Positions 15,296 through 22,018 of a stretch of 22,019 bases of DNA are shown here, in pieces. Location of the stretch: IMG/VR virus record IMGVR_UViG_3300000116_000087, positions 12,091 through 34,109 of that record. The stretch is one strand, 5' to 3'. The notes beneath the pieces are model-generated. The model was not told where the DNA came from and ran no database searches. It was given only the letters and a program-made list of their open reading frames with translations. The translations under genes were made by a program, and so were the position numbers. The stretch is from a virus. Each line of letters starts with the position of its first letter. The stretch's first letter is position 1.

Positions 15296-16452
15296 TACCC
15301 CGGTCCACCTGGCCTAAAGTTGTTTAATTGTTGAAGATACATTGCACGATCTTCTGGACTGAGTACTGACTCAAGGCTAGGCTCAGAACCCATGCCTTGT
15401 GACTGCTGCTGAACCATTCCATTACGGAAATAGTCATTAAAGGACTGAGCAGCACTCTGCTGGACTCCAACAGGGTTCTCCATATTGTAATTTCTGCCTT
15501 CCATCATCGGATTAGTCTCGTCATAAACAAGACCAGCCATCAGTGGATTAGGGGTCTTAGGAGTCAGCTGGTCACCATACAAAGCACGGCTAATTGCCAT
15601 TCCCTGTTCTGCGGTATAGTTCACCATACGAGGACCACCTTCTCTGAAGAATGGATCTGCCTGCTGGGCTACCCTGGAAACTTCATTTTGATATGCGCGT
15701 CTCTCTAGTTCTTCTCGTGTAGGCAAGGGAGCTTCATATCTTGGTGGCGGCAAGGGAGCTTCATATCTTGGTGGCGGAGGGGCAAATCCACCACCACCAC
15801 CTGGCTGAAAGTTACGTCCAGGTACGTTGGTTTCAAATGGATTTAGTTTGGCAGTTGCGTTCATTTCGTCACGTCTACGCCTTTCATCCGGAGTCAGTGA
15901 TTTATAGCCAGCAGAACCTGGCGCAAATGTGCCGTCTGCCACTGAAGCAGGTGCTATTGCTTCAGTTCCAGCTAAGACAGCACCAGCTGTCAATCCAACA
16001 GGATTTAATAGTAACCGGTTTGCAAAACCAAGAGTTTTACCTGGGGCCAGTAGTGCTGCTTCCACTGCAGCACCTGTGTAATCTCCTTTTCTTATTTTAT
16101 TTGCAACATCAACACCACCTAAAACTTGCAGTGCTCGGCCACCATATCCCAAGGTTTTTTGAAATAAGCTCGGAGATGATGTCTGTGATCCTACATAGGA
16201 GGGTGCAGTATTTGGTTGAAGAGTTCCCGTGTAAGGTGTATTATTCGGCCTTATTTCAACACTAGAAGGTCGAGTAATAGGCCTTGCAACAACACCGGTC
16301 TCTAAGCCTCCGCCTCCAGGACCCATGCGGCCTCCAATTCCTGCATCCCTTGGCGGAACTCTTACCCTTCCAGTAGCTTTAGTAGCTTTAGCAGCCTTGG
16401 GGGCTCGACTAAAAGCTCCGCCTAGTGCTCTCATCAGAAGTTTAGTTATCAT
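15295..16452 (-). CDS. Pro/Gly-rich probable internal virion protein
   Basis: A 385-residue protein from ATG 16452. The N-terminus is basic (SRAPKAAKATKATGRVRVPP), like proteins that contact packaged DNA or membrane. Residues about 125-170 are Ala/Leu/Gly-rich (AAVEAALLAPGKTLGFA; VGLTAGAVLAGTEAIA) and could insert in a membrane. A Gly5 run and a tandem PPPRYEAPL repeat follow near residues 225-245, then a polar, Gln/Met/Asn-rich C-terminus. No enzymatic motif. Lying directly upstream of the transglycosylase-like gene with a TAATG overlap, it may be an ejection or tail-tube-associated protein. Function unproven. Confidence 0.65.
   Translation of the reverse strand: MITKLLMRALGGAFSRAPKAAKATKATGRVRVPPRDAGIGGRMGPGGGGLETGVVARPITRPSSVEIRPNNTPYTGTLQPNTAPSYVGSQTSSPSLFQKTLGYGGRALQVLGGVDVANKIRKGDYTGAAVEAALLAPGKTLGFANRLLLNPVGLTAGAVLAGTEAIAPASVADGTFAPGSAGYKSLTPDERRRRDEMNATAKLNPFETNVPGRNFQPGGGGGFAPPPPRYEAPLPPPRYEAPLPTREELERRAYQNEVSRVAQQADPFFREGGPRMVNYTAEQGMAISRALYGDQLTPKTPNPLMAGLVYDETNPMMEGRNYNMENPVGVQQSAAQSFNDYFRNGMVQQQSQGMGSEPSLESVLSPEDRAMYLQQLNNFRPGGPG
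15722..15775. repeat. Tandem 27-bp repeat (two copies)
   Basis: Two adjacent copies of a 27-bp unit beginning GGCAAGGGAGCTTCATATC encode two PPPRYEAPL units in the minus-strand protein. The unit length is a multiple of three, so the frame is kept; the Pro-rich linker probably varies in length between strains. Confidence 0.8.
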
Positions 16453-16454
16453 GG

Positions 16455-16916
16455 CTAGCGGTAGTTAGCATTTAGGTAAACATTTGAACCTACAGCGTTA
16501 TCTGCAGGACCTGGCAGGGCTTGGATGAACTCAGCACCTGAACGCTCATAGCGATAACGCGCTTGGAAGGGATCCTTGTAATTGGGAACGTATAAGATTG
16601 CGGCTAAGGCATTGGTCTCATACAGATAAATCTCATCCCATACTTTCAAGGATTCACGAGCATTGCTGGATGCAATTGTCCGGTCTACATCACCCTCGAT
16701 CTTTTCGATACGAGTTGAAGGAGAGGTTGCAACTTCAGTCTTTCGCTCAGCTGTATCGCAACGACCTAAGTGATAAATGATCTTGCGATAAAAGAAAGAG
16801 TCAGGAATGGTGTTCATGGCCTCTTCAAGCCGTGCGTAATCACCCGCTGGTACAGACACCGTGAAGTAACCTAAATGATAACGTACACGGCTTTTATCAA
16901 AAGTAGATAACTGCAC
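16455..16916 (-). CDS. Hypothetical virion-region protein
   Basis: A 153-residue protein from GTG 16916 with a good AGAGG seven bases upstream and a TATAAT-like element (about 16935) before that. It mixes beta-like strands (YHLGYFTVSVPAGDYARLEE) and helices (NARESLKVWDEIYLYETNAL), ending PADNAVGSNVYLNANYR. The size and mixed fold would suit a head-tail connector or tail completion protein, but no family is recognised. It starts the run of genes that reaches the transglycosylase-like protein; the next gene begins two bases after its stop. Confidence 0.7.
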   Translation of the reverse strand: MQLSTFDKSRVRYHLGYFTVSVPAGDYARLEEAMNTIPDSFFYRKIIYHLGRCDTAERKTEVATSPSTRIEKIEGDVDRTIASSNARESLKVWDEIYLYETNALAAILYVPNYKDPFQARYRYERSGAEFIQALPGPADNAVGSNVYLNANYR

Positions 16917-16961
16917 TGGTCGACCTCTTATATTCTTATTATATTAGGTTAAACCTTGAAC

Positions 16962-17711
16962 TTAATAGACTATATCAGGAGACTGCTGATACATTGCAGG
17001 TGAAGAATTTACGTAGGAGCTAAGAAAATCATCTCCAGCAAATGGATTAATTGCTTGTTGTATTAGCTGCATCTTGAGATTATCCATGAGTGACTCTCGA
17101 GTCGTTTTTTCTATTTTTCTTTTTCCTCCTCTGCTATCTAGAAATCCCTGTGCGTAAGCTTGATAAATGTCTCTCTCGCGTTCTACTTCTGAATAAGGGC
17201 CTGGTGACAAGGGCGCGTTCGGATCCATGATCGGCGAAGTTGCCATGGTGTCATTCATGGAACTGTCCGTCTTTTTCGATGGATCTAAATGTAAAACTTG
17301 AACGTCATACGGTCTGCCTTGAGCATCTGTAACGGATAAAGTTCCGATACGATCACCGGGAACAAATGAGCCTTTACCTTTGTAGCCAAGTTTAGTTCCC
17401 GTACCCAGTCCTATATCAATTCCTGAATGGAATGTAGAAGCGCCTGCAGTAGGTGCGGATCTAGGGCCAAATCCAGATGTTATTGGATAGTTCCAGCTCC
17501 ATTGCCCTTTCTCATTTTGCTGTACTAGAGGTGTATTATTATCGCCTATGACAACATTCTGCAAAATAGACCTTGCAGTTTTAGGGTCAATCTTTTGACC
17601 CTTATTTTTACCAAACTGAGGTATTACTCCGATATGAGAATGAGGAGCTGTTGTGGGAAATCTATCCTTAGAAGGATCGATAACTGCTCCTATAGGTATA
17701 AAATTAGCCAC
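16962..17711 (-). CDS. M23-like metallopeptidase, virion-associated
   Basis: Probably cuts peptide cross-links in peptidoglycan. Residues about 76-145 match the M23/LysM-peptidase core: YPITSGFGPRSAP, then FHSGIDIG with zinc ligands His95 and Asp99, then FVPGDRIGTLSV and VQVLHLDPS with His141. In canonical M23 the last motif is HxH; here it is His-Leu-Asp, so one zinc ligand is changed or supplied by Asp143. The C-terminal 45 residues carry NLKMQLIQQAINPFAG, shared with the transglycosylase-like protein, then a polar tail. GTG 17711 is the start (MANFIPIGAVID), with an AT-rich TAATAAATA element about 15 bases upstream. Confidence 0.75.
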   Translation of the reverse strand: MANFIPIGAVIDPSKDRFPTTAPHSHIGVIPQFGKNKGQKIDPKTARSILQNVVIGDNNTPLVQQNEKGQWSWNYPITSGFGPRSAPTAGASTFHSGIDIGLGTGTKLGYKGKGSFVPGDRIGTLSVTDAQGRPYDVQVLHLDPSKKTDSSMNDTMATSPIMDPNAPLSPGPYSEVERERDIYQAYAQGFLDSRGGKRKIEKTTRESLMDNLKMQLIQQAINPFAGDDFLSSYVNSSPAMYQQSPDIVY

Positions 17712-17724
17712 AACATCTACGTTT

Positions 17725-17746
17725 TTATTTATTATAAAATAAATAA
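17725..17746. promoter_or_regulatory. AT-rich inverted repeat with late-promoter-like core
   Basis: Arms TTATTTAT (17725-17732) and ATAAATAA (17739-17746) are separated by TATAAA. On both strands this offers an ATAAATA element like T4-type late promoters. It lies just upstream of the M23-like gene and downstream of the HhH gene. The spacing to GTG 17711 is short for a promoter of that gene, so the leader would be very short. Confidence 0.3.
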
Positions 17747-17769
17747 GCTCTTAATTAGTGAGGCTAACA

Positions 17770-18180
17770 TTAGATACGAATCAAGTCAGCTGCCATCACA
17801 GCATCCCAATCCACTGTCTTAACTGTCTTTAACTGATCAAGGGTAGAGAATCTTTCACCCGAAAGAGACATCTGAAGATCCTTGATCTTTTTGGCTGTTT
17901 TAATTCCAACTCCTTTAATATGATCTGCGATCATTTGAGCAGAAGCATTATTAATATTCAACCGTGTATCAGGAGGAAAGTCTCTAGGCGTTTCCTTATT
18001 GGCACGATCTTTAATTTGTAAAGATTTTACTTTTTTAGTGGCTTGTGTATCCTCTTCAATCTCTTCACGCCAAACAGTAAAAAGGCGACCTTCAGAGTCT
18101 TGGACCATCCTCCAATCGCCATTATCCCACTCTGTAATTACTTTTAGAGTGGCTCCCGTTTTTTTGTGACGGTATAACAT
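17770..18180 (-). CDS. Helix-hairpin-helix DNA-binding protein
   Basis: A 136-residue protein. The N-terminal 50 residues look like a small beta barrel (GATLKVITEWDNGDWRMVQD; GRLFTVWREEIEED), then a basic linker. Residues about 74-130 form a ComEA-type HhH: LNINNASAQMIADHIKGVGI, then KTAKKIKDLQ and FSTLDQLKTVKTVDWDAV. HhH motifs bind the DNA backbone without sequence specificity. Within a virion block it may act in DNA packaging, head completion or ejection. ATG 18180 follows directly on a perfect 12-bp hairpin and has no Shine-Dalgarno, so translation may be low or controlled. Confidence 0.8.
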   Translation of the reverse strand: MLYRHKKTGATLKVITEWDNGDWRMVQDSEGRLFTVWREEIEEDTQATKKVKSLQIKDRANKETPRDFPPDTRLNINNASAQMIADHIKGVGIKTAKKIKDLQMSLSGERFSTLDQLKTVKTVDWDAVMAADLIRI

Positions 18181-18205
18181 AAGACCAGTAAAATTTACTG
18201 GTCTT
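18181..18205. terminator. Perfect 12-bp hairpin between decoration and HhH genes
   Basis: AAGACCAGTAAA and its exact complement TTTACTGGTCTT flank a single A. The hairpin lies 12 bases beyond the stop of the 270-residue gene and ends right at the ATG of the HhH gene. In the minus direction only a weak T-rich tract (TTATGTTA) follows; in the plus direction TTATTTT follows. It is probably a partial terminator or transcript-end stabiliser after the abundant capsid messages. Confidence 0.65.
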
Positions 18206-18217
18206 ATTTTAACCTAT

Positions 18218-19030
18218 TCAGCTGCCGCTGCTAACAATTTTGTTAGGCAGATAAGCTTCAATGTCGTTATAGTCAGAAGCAACATCAGGTTGGATGTAGC
18301 AAAGCTCAACAACAATGTAGCCATAGGTTCCAGCAGTGGCATCTCCGGAAGAGATGTAGAAACCACCGGAAGTAGCAGTAGCATTACCGGATGCCTTTGC
18401 GTAGACCTTAAAGGTCGTAGCGGCAGTGTTTTCGCGGTATACCTTACCTGCGGTGACACCAGGAGCGCCGGTAGCGGTCAGGAAAGGCGTTGCGCTAGTG
18501 GCAGAAGAACCACCGGCAAAGTAAATCTCACCAGCTTGGCCTCCGGAAGTAGTGGAGGAAAGGTTGGCTTGAATCATTCCTTCACCAACGCCTGAAGCGG
18601 CGACAGGTGAACCAGCGTTATCGCGACCGAAAGAGATCACATTTCCAGTGGCTGCATACACACCAGAAGCAACGCGGCGGTCTCCCCAGCCCGAAGCGAT
18701 GGCGACAGTAGCGCGATAGCCGTAGGCAGGCAGGTCAGTAGAACCGGAGATCACCATTCCGGTGATGTCGGTACGGGTGTCGTCTTGCCGATAGGGGGAA
18801 GGAACGATCACATCAGCAGAGGCAACTGCGCCATCACCAGAAGTTGCGGTGACTTTGACATAACCACGCTGTTGGAAGTAGCGGTAACCAGGGACAGCCA
18901 ACACAGAGGTGGGGCCTGCCTTGGAAGAATTGTTAGTACCGTCTTGATTGGAATCAATGTTCTTGTACCAACCGTTTAAGGCCTCTGTCCAGTTACCTGG
19001 ATAGATTTTCTTAGCGGACAAGTAGGTCAT
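18218..19030 (-). CDS. Probable capsid decoration / head structural protein
   Basis: A 270-residue protein lying directly downstream of the major capsid gene, 39 bp away, with a strong AGGAGA before ATG 19030. It is Ala/Ser/Gly/Thr-rich with few charges and beta-type segments (YFQQRGYVKVTATSGDGAVA; TTFKVYAKASGNATATSGGF). Codon use is noticeably more GC-rich than that of the tail genes and matches the capsid gene, as expected for an abundant virion protein. No known motif. Decoration protein is inferred from position and composition; a minor capsid or collar protein is the alternative. Confidence 0.68.
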   Translation of the reverse strand: MTYLSAKKIYPGNWTEALNGWYKNIDSNQDGTNNSSKAGPTSVLAVPGYRYFQQRGYVKVTATSGDGAVASADVIVPSPYRQDDTRTDITGMVISGSTDLPAYGYRATVAIASGWGDRRVASGVYAATGNVISFGRDNAGSPVAASGVGEGMIQANLSSTTSGGQAGEIYFAGGSSATSATPFLTATGAPGVTAGKVYRENTAATTFKVYAKASGNATATSGGFYISSGDATAGTYGYIVVELCYIQPDVASDYNDIEAYLPNKIVSSGS

Positions 19031-19069
19031 TTATCTCTCCTATTGAGGTTTTGTTTTAATTAGTCAGGC

Positions 19070-20221
19070 TCAAATAGTGCCGTCGTCTTGAACGAAGCTA
19101 AATGCGGTTGTGATGAAGTCCTTATTAAGAATTTCGAAACCAGCATACAGTTGCCAAATCAGAATAATGAAGCGGCTGAAGTCATCATTATTGTTGATGA
19201 GCACCTGGGCGTTAGGGCCACCGATGCCAACACCGATTGACTGAGGACCGAAGAAGTAGCCCTGAGCGACTTCCTTGGAAGCATAGCTGCTGCCGCCGTC
19301 AAAAGACGTATTGACATTCTTGTTGGGGAAGTTGGTGGACTCGTAGAACTTCACACCTTCAAACTGAACGCCAGTAGGCATAACAGGCTCACCAGCCAAG
19401 AAGTAGGCTTGGCCTGCCTGAGGACCCATGTAGAAGCTGGCGTTGTTAGGCATCATGGGGTTGCCCATGTACATGCCTTGACCAGGATTACCGGCGTAAC
19501 GAGCGATCTCACGGAAGTCATCGTCACGACGCAGGTGCATCATGAAGGTGGGATCGCAAATACAACGATACAGACCGTCAGCAAAGGTAGGTACGTTGCG
19601 CTTACGCATCTGCTTAACAACGTTCAGCAGGTCAGTACGCACGGAGAATTGCTGAACCTGAGCTTCATACTCAGCAGTGGTGTAAGAGATACGGTTTTGA
19701 CTGTCTTTCTCTTTAGCGCCTGCAAAATAGTAACCGCCGATGTCATCGGATGCAGCTCCATTAGCCTCAGCTTTGGCCATTTCGTCAATGAAGACGCGGT
19801 CGCGCCAACGACGATAGTCGTCCAGCAGAGTCAGAGAACCGATGCTCTGGTGGAACATGTTCAAGTTGCCGGTGTCGAGCAGCAGACGCTGAGCGGTAAC
19901 CAGAGTCTCACGGGCAATTTTAAAGGTTGAAGGCTGGGTGGGATCGCCAGGATCAGCAGGACCGGTGTACTCTTTCAGCACAACAAGCACCTTCTCCTTG
20001 GTGATGTTGCGGCTGTTAGCAGTACCGATGGTCTGATCGGAGACGCGCTCACGGCTCTCCTTGGTTCCAGGGGTTCCCCAGAACTTGTAGCGATCAAGTT
20101 GCACCGTCTGGCCGGGCTGGCGAGTGAAGTCATGGACGACCACAGGCTCAGCAGCCATCTCGCAAATGTAAGCGGGGTGAGGGCGATAAAGCTCCGCACC
20201 TAGCAGTTTTGGAAAATCGTT
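19070..20221 (-). CDS. Major capsid protein, exon 2 of a split gene
   Basis: Forms the icosahedral shell. The layout resembles N4-gp56-like capsid proteins: a Q-x-V-x-L-D-R-Y strand (PGQTVQLDRYKFWGTPGT), then GTANSRNITKEKVLVVLKEY, helix RRWRDRVFIDEMAKAEANG, and FIILIWQLYAGFEILNKDFI near the end. ATG 20158 has no Shine-Dalgarno, and the frame continues upstream as NDFPKLLGAELYR, then PHPAYICEMAAEP, back to the predicted 3' splice site at 20221/20222. Exon 2 codes for 383 residues; exon 1 (21045-21056) adds MFID, giving 387. The annotation as capsid protein is firm by size, composition and position; the family name is less so. Confidence 0.82.
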   Translation of the reverse strand, partial: NDFPKLLGAELYRPHPAYICEMAAEPVVVHDFTRQPGQTVQLDRYKFWGTPGTKESRERVSDQTIGTANSRNITKEKVLVVLKEYTGPADPGDPTQPSTFKIARETLVTAQRLLLDTGNLNMFHQSIGSLTLLDDYRRWRDRVFIDEMAKAEANGAASDDIGGYYFAGAKEKDSQNRISYTTAEYEAQVQQFSVRTDLLNVVKQMRKRNVPTFADGLYRCICDPTFMMHLRRDDDFREIARYAGNPGQGMYMGNPMMPNNASFYMGPQAGQAYFLAGEPVMPTGVQFEGVKFYESTNFPNKNVNTSFDGGSSYASKEVAQGYFFGPQSIGVGIGGPNAQVLINNNDDFSRFIILIWQLYAGFEILNKDFITTAFSFVQDDGTI

Positions 20222-21044
20222 CTCCTGGTCTCCAATTTCTTGAAGGGGTGGACCATCTCTTCATCCCAGAGGGATGCCGGACGCTGTATCTGGTATTACG
20301 TTACAAGATCGTGTAACACCCAGTGGCCTCTGCACGTTCCAATCACGGGCTTGATTGGCTTCGCTCAGGATTACCCTCGTCTTTACGTTAGGGCTTCCCT
20401 GAATTCATCCAGTTTTCACTTAACGATTGCTCGCTAAGGTGACAACGCTTGAGAAGTTCAGGTGAGGTAAAATTTGGAAACTTGTTCATAAACATCATGA
20501 ATCCAAAATTAGTCTCAGGATTTGGTAATCTCTACTTAACTGAATCCGGAAGAGCTTTTGAAAAACACTTGGACGATAATGACCAGGAGTATTTTGAAGA
20601 ACTTCCTATACAACACACTAGTAAGTATGATCGTGTCTCAATCCTTGTTGACGGTAAAAGAAAAAGATTTAATTTACACGTCTTAATGGCTGTTGCTTTC
20701 TTGGATTTAGATTTGCGTTCACATGGAACACACAACTTTTCTTTGCAAGTTAATCATATAGATAACAACAAAAGAAATAACAATCTAAATAATTTAGAGA
20801 TTGCTACTAAACAAGAAAACCTTATAAGAAGCTGGACTGAAAACAATCAAATTAACAATGGTTTTGCAAGTAAAGGAAAGGCGAAAACATCACTCAGGAA
20901 ATTTTCTAAAGAAGATGTGAAACAAATTAAATCTTTAAAAGAAGCAGGTCTTTCATACAGAAAGATTGCTGAAAAATTTAATTGTAATCACGGTGCTATT
21001 TACCAAATGCTGAAAGGTAATACCTACCAGGATCTGAACTAGCT
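20222..21044 (-). ncRNA. Group I (IA-like) self-splicing intron in the capsid gene
   Basis: On the minus strand the core can be drawn in order (plus coordinates). P1: exon TGAT plus AGC (21042-21048) with GTTGTCA (20440-20446), U-G at the splice site. P2: eight pairs capped by a GCAA tetraloop (20419-20438). P3: CTGGATG (20406-20412) with CGTCCGG (20277-20283). P4: TTCAGG (20398-20403) with CCTGAG (20364-20369). P5: CCCT/AGGG (20390-20393, 20374-20377). P6a: CCAATCA/TGATTGG (20339-20358). P7: GGCCA (20324-20328) with TGGTCC (20250-20255). P7.1 hairpin (20300-20317), P8 CATCCC/GGGATG (20262-20276), J8/7 AAGAGA. P10: exon-2 AACG with CGTT (20444-20447). The last intron base is G. Removal joins GAT to AAC in frame. 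Confidence 0.87.
20497..21042 (+). CDS. HNH homing endonuclease encoded antisense to its intron
   Basis: 181 residues from ATG 20497 (MNPKLVSGFGNLYLTESGRA); the frame opens at TTG 20449, but that would overlap the intron's guide sequence. Residues 84-110 carry the HNH pattern: LQVNHIDNNKRNNNLNNLEI with His87 and Asn99, then ATKQEN with Asn108. The N-terminal part (about 8-65) resembles a NUMOD4-like strand region. Residues about 136-178 hold a C-terminal HTH, FSKEDVKQIKSLKEAGLSYR then KIAEKFNCNHGAIYQMLKG, for DNA recognition. It is AT-rich, unlike the capsid exons, and its stop lies two bases from the intron's 5' end, so it fills the P1 loop on the opposite strand. It presumably cuts intronless capsid genes near the exon junction. 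Confidence 0.85.
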   Translation: MNPKLVSGFGNLYLTESGRAFEKHLDDNDQEYFEELPIQHTSKYDRVSILVDGKRKRFNLHVLMAVAFLDLDLRSHGTHNFSLQVNHIDNNKRNNNLNNLEIATKQENLIRSWTENNQINNGFASKGKAKTSLRKFSKEDVKQIKSLKEAGLSYRKIAEKFNCNHGAIYQMLKGNTYQDLN

Positions 21045-21056
21045 ATCAATGAACAC
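21045..21056 (-). CDS. Major capsid protein, exon 1 (MFID)
   Basis: GTG TTC ATT GAT, preceded at ten bases by GGAGG (21067-21071). Without splicing, the frame stops one codon later (AGC TAG). The final T pairs with G in P1, as group I introns require, and splicing joins GAT to AAC in phase. Only four codons, so this rests on the intron model rather than on protein similarity; protein N-terminal data would settle it. Confidence 0.72.
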
Positions 21057-21066
21057 TTTGGTTTAT

Positions 21067-21116
21067 CCTCCAGTGTCAGGTTTATCGGGTGAAAGATAAA
21101 GCCAAACGGCTTATCT
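21067..21116 (-). promoter_or_regulatory. Capsid leader: GGAGG site and upstream hairpin
   Basis: The leader carries a strong Shine-Dalgarno GGAGG (21067-21071) and, upstream, a hairpin AGATAAGCC - GTTT - GGCTTTATCT (21094-21116) with one bulged base. The hairpin may protect the 5' end of the capsid message. No convincing promoter boxes were seen between it and the terminator. Confidence 0.5.
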
Positions 21117-21143
21117 AACAAAATACTAGCATCAAGTAATTTT

Positions 21144-21180
21144 AAATACGGAGGGGGTAATAAGTACCCCCTCTGTATTT
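21144..21180. terminator. Strong hairpin terminator between scaffold and capsid genes
   Basis: A 16-pair stem (one G-T pair) with a G5/C5 centre and a 5-base loop (21144-21159 with 21165-21180), ending in ATTT on one side and AAAT on the other, so it can work in both directions. It lies right after the stop of the upstream minus-strand gene and would also end plus-strand transcripts of the homing-endonuclease gene. Confidence 0.75.
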
Positions 21181-21181
21181 A

Positions 21182-22018
21182 TCATTCCATTACAAACAGC
21201 TTGTTAGCCATTGTTCCTGGATTTGCTTGGTTCAGGATACGCCAAGCGTTCTGCGGATCATTAATCATCTGCTGGTCAAAAACATTCCAGAACTCACGGG
21301 TATTCTGTGGACTGGACTGCACGGGAGGAGCAGGCATAGCTGCGCCACGAGTAGGTTGGACGGCAGTCGGATAACCGCGAGTTTCTAGCTGTTGCTCGGA
21401 CTCATAGACAGGGTAAGGTCCCTGGGGTCCGAAGAACTGCAAGGTGTAATCTGACAAAACATCGGGATTAGTTAAAATCTCGTTGTATGCCTTGTTTTCG
21501 ACGTGCTCGTTGACTGCAAAAGCTGCATAATCGCAAAGCGTATCATGTGCCCAAATAGCATAGTCGGCATAGTCAGCCAGACACTGACGCTCATCTTGAG
21601 CCCAAATTACTGCGTCATCGAGAAGCTTTTCTAGATTTACCGCGTAATTGTTTAGAATCCCTGGGGCCTCTGGACCGAACGCGTTCAGAACCGCCCTGCT
21701 TTCCGGACTCAGATTGTAATAATCCGCTATCGCTCCGTCCACTTCCGCGTGGGCTTCCTCCGCCGCCCGACCGTATAGAGTCGAGGAGGTTGGGGAATAG
21801 CTGGGCGAGGATACCTGGTTGGGCGACCAAGTCAGGCGATCCGATTGTGAGATACCCGGGCTGATCGCTTCCGCCTGTGCCCAGTTTCCCGGGATAGCTT
21901 GTGGGTATGTCTGGGCCGGAGCTGACGGTGCTGCCTGGAACGGGGATGGGGCTGGCTGACTCAGTGCTCCTACCACCTTGTTGAACGCCGCCTCCCATGG
22001 GTTGGACGGAGGAACCGC
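21182..22018 (-). CDS. Probable scaffold / head-assembly protein, 5' end beyond the window
   Basis: The frame is open to the right edge; the apparent GTG start at 21976 is internal, because upstream codons read PPSNPWEAAFNKVVGALSQ without a break. The first ~75 visible residues are Pro/Ser/Gln-rich and probably disordered. The middle is acidic and helical (GRAAEEAHAEVDGAIADYYN; LEKLLDDAVIWAQDERQCLA), followed by a Pro-rich linker and a C-terminal helix region (FWNVFDQQMINDPQNAWRIL) ending in FVME. Position directly upstream of the capsid gene, acidic helices and a short C-terminal helical domain are typical of scaffolding proteins, but no family motif confirms it. It shares the higher GC of the capsid genes. 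Confidence 0.62.
   Translation of the reverse strand, partial: AVPPSNPWEAAFNKVVGALSQPAPSPFQAAPSAPAQTYPQAIPGNWAQAEAISPGISQSDRLTWSPNQVSSPSYSPTSSTLYGRAAEEAHAEVDGAIADYYNLSPESRAVLNAFGPEAPGILNNYAVNLEKLLDDAVIWAQDERQCLADYADYAIWAHDTLCDYAAFAVNEHVENKAYNEILTNPDVLSDYTLQFFGPQGPYPVYESEQQLETRGYPTAVQPTRGAAMPAPPVQSSPQNTREFWNVFDQQMINDPQNAWRILNQANPGTMANKLFVME

Noticed and set aside
19409-19930. 173-residue plus-strand frame over the capsid gene; similar frames at 15741-16265 and 18290-18595
   Set aside because: They lie entirely antisense to well-supported virion genes, with no ribosome sites or recognisable motifs.
19070-20158. Capsid gene starting at ATG 20158 as a complete gene
   Set aside because: No Shine-Dalgarno precedes it, protein-like sequence continues upstream in frame, and an intron core with matching splice sites explains the missing start.
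20449-20496. TTG 20449 as the start of the antisense HNH gene
   Set aside because: The extension overlaps the intron guide sequence and reads unlike a nuclease N-terminus; ATG 20497 gives a normal-looking protein. It remains possible.
20990-21181. Open minus-strand frame through the capsid leader (reads LLDASILLDKPFGFIF and on)
   Set aside because: No ATG or GTG with a ribosome site; it runs through the terminator stem and ends inside the nuclease region. Chance openness.
21615-21998. 127-residue Gly/Ser-rich frame at the right edge, minus strand
   Set aside because: It overlaps the probable scaffold frame, which continues downstream with protein-like helices; this one is a shadow of the GC-rich segment.
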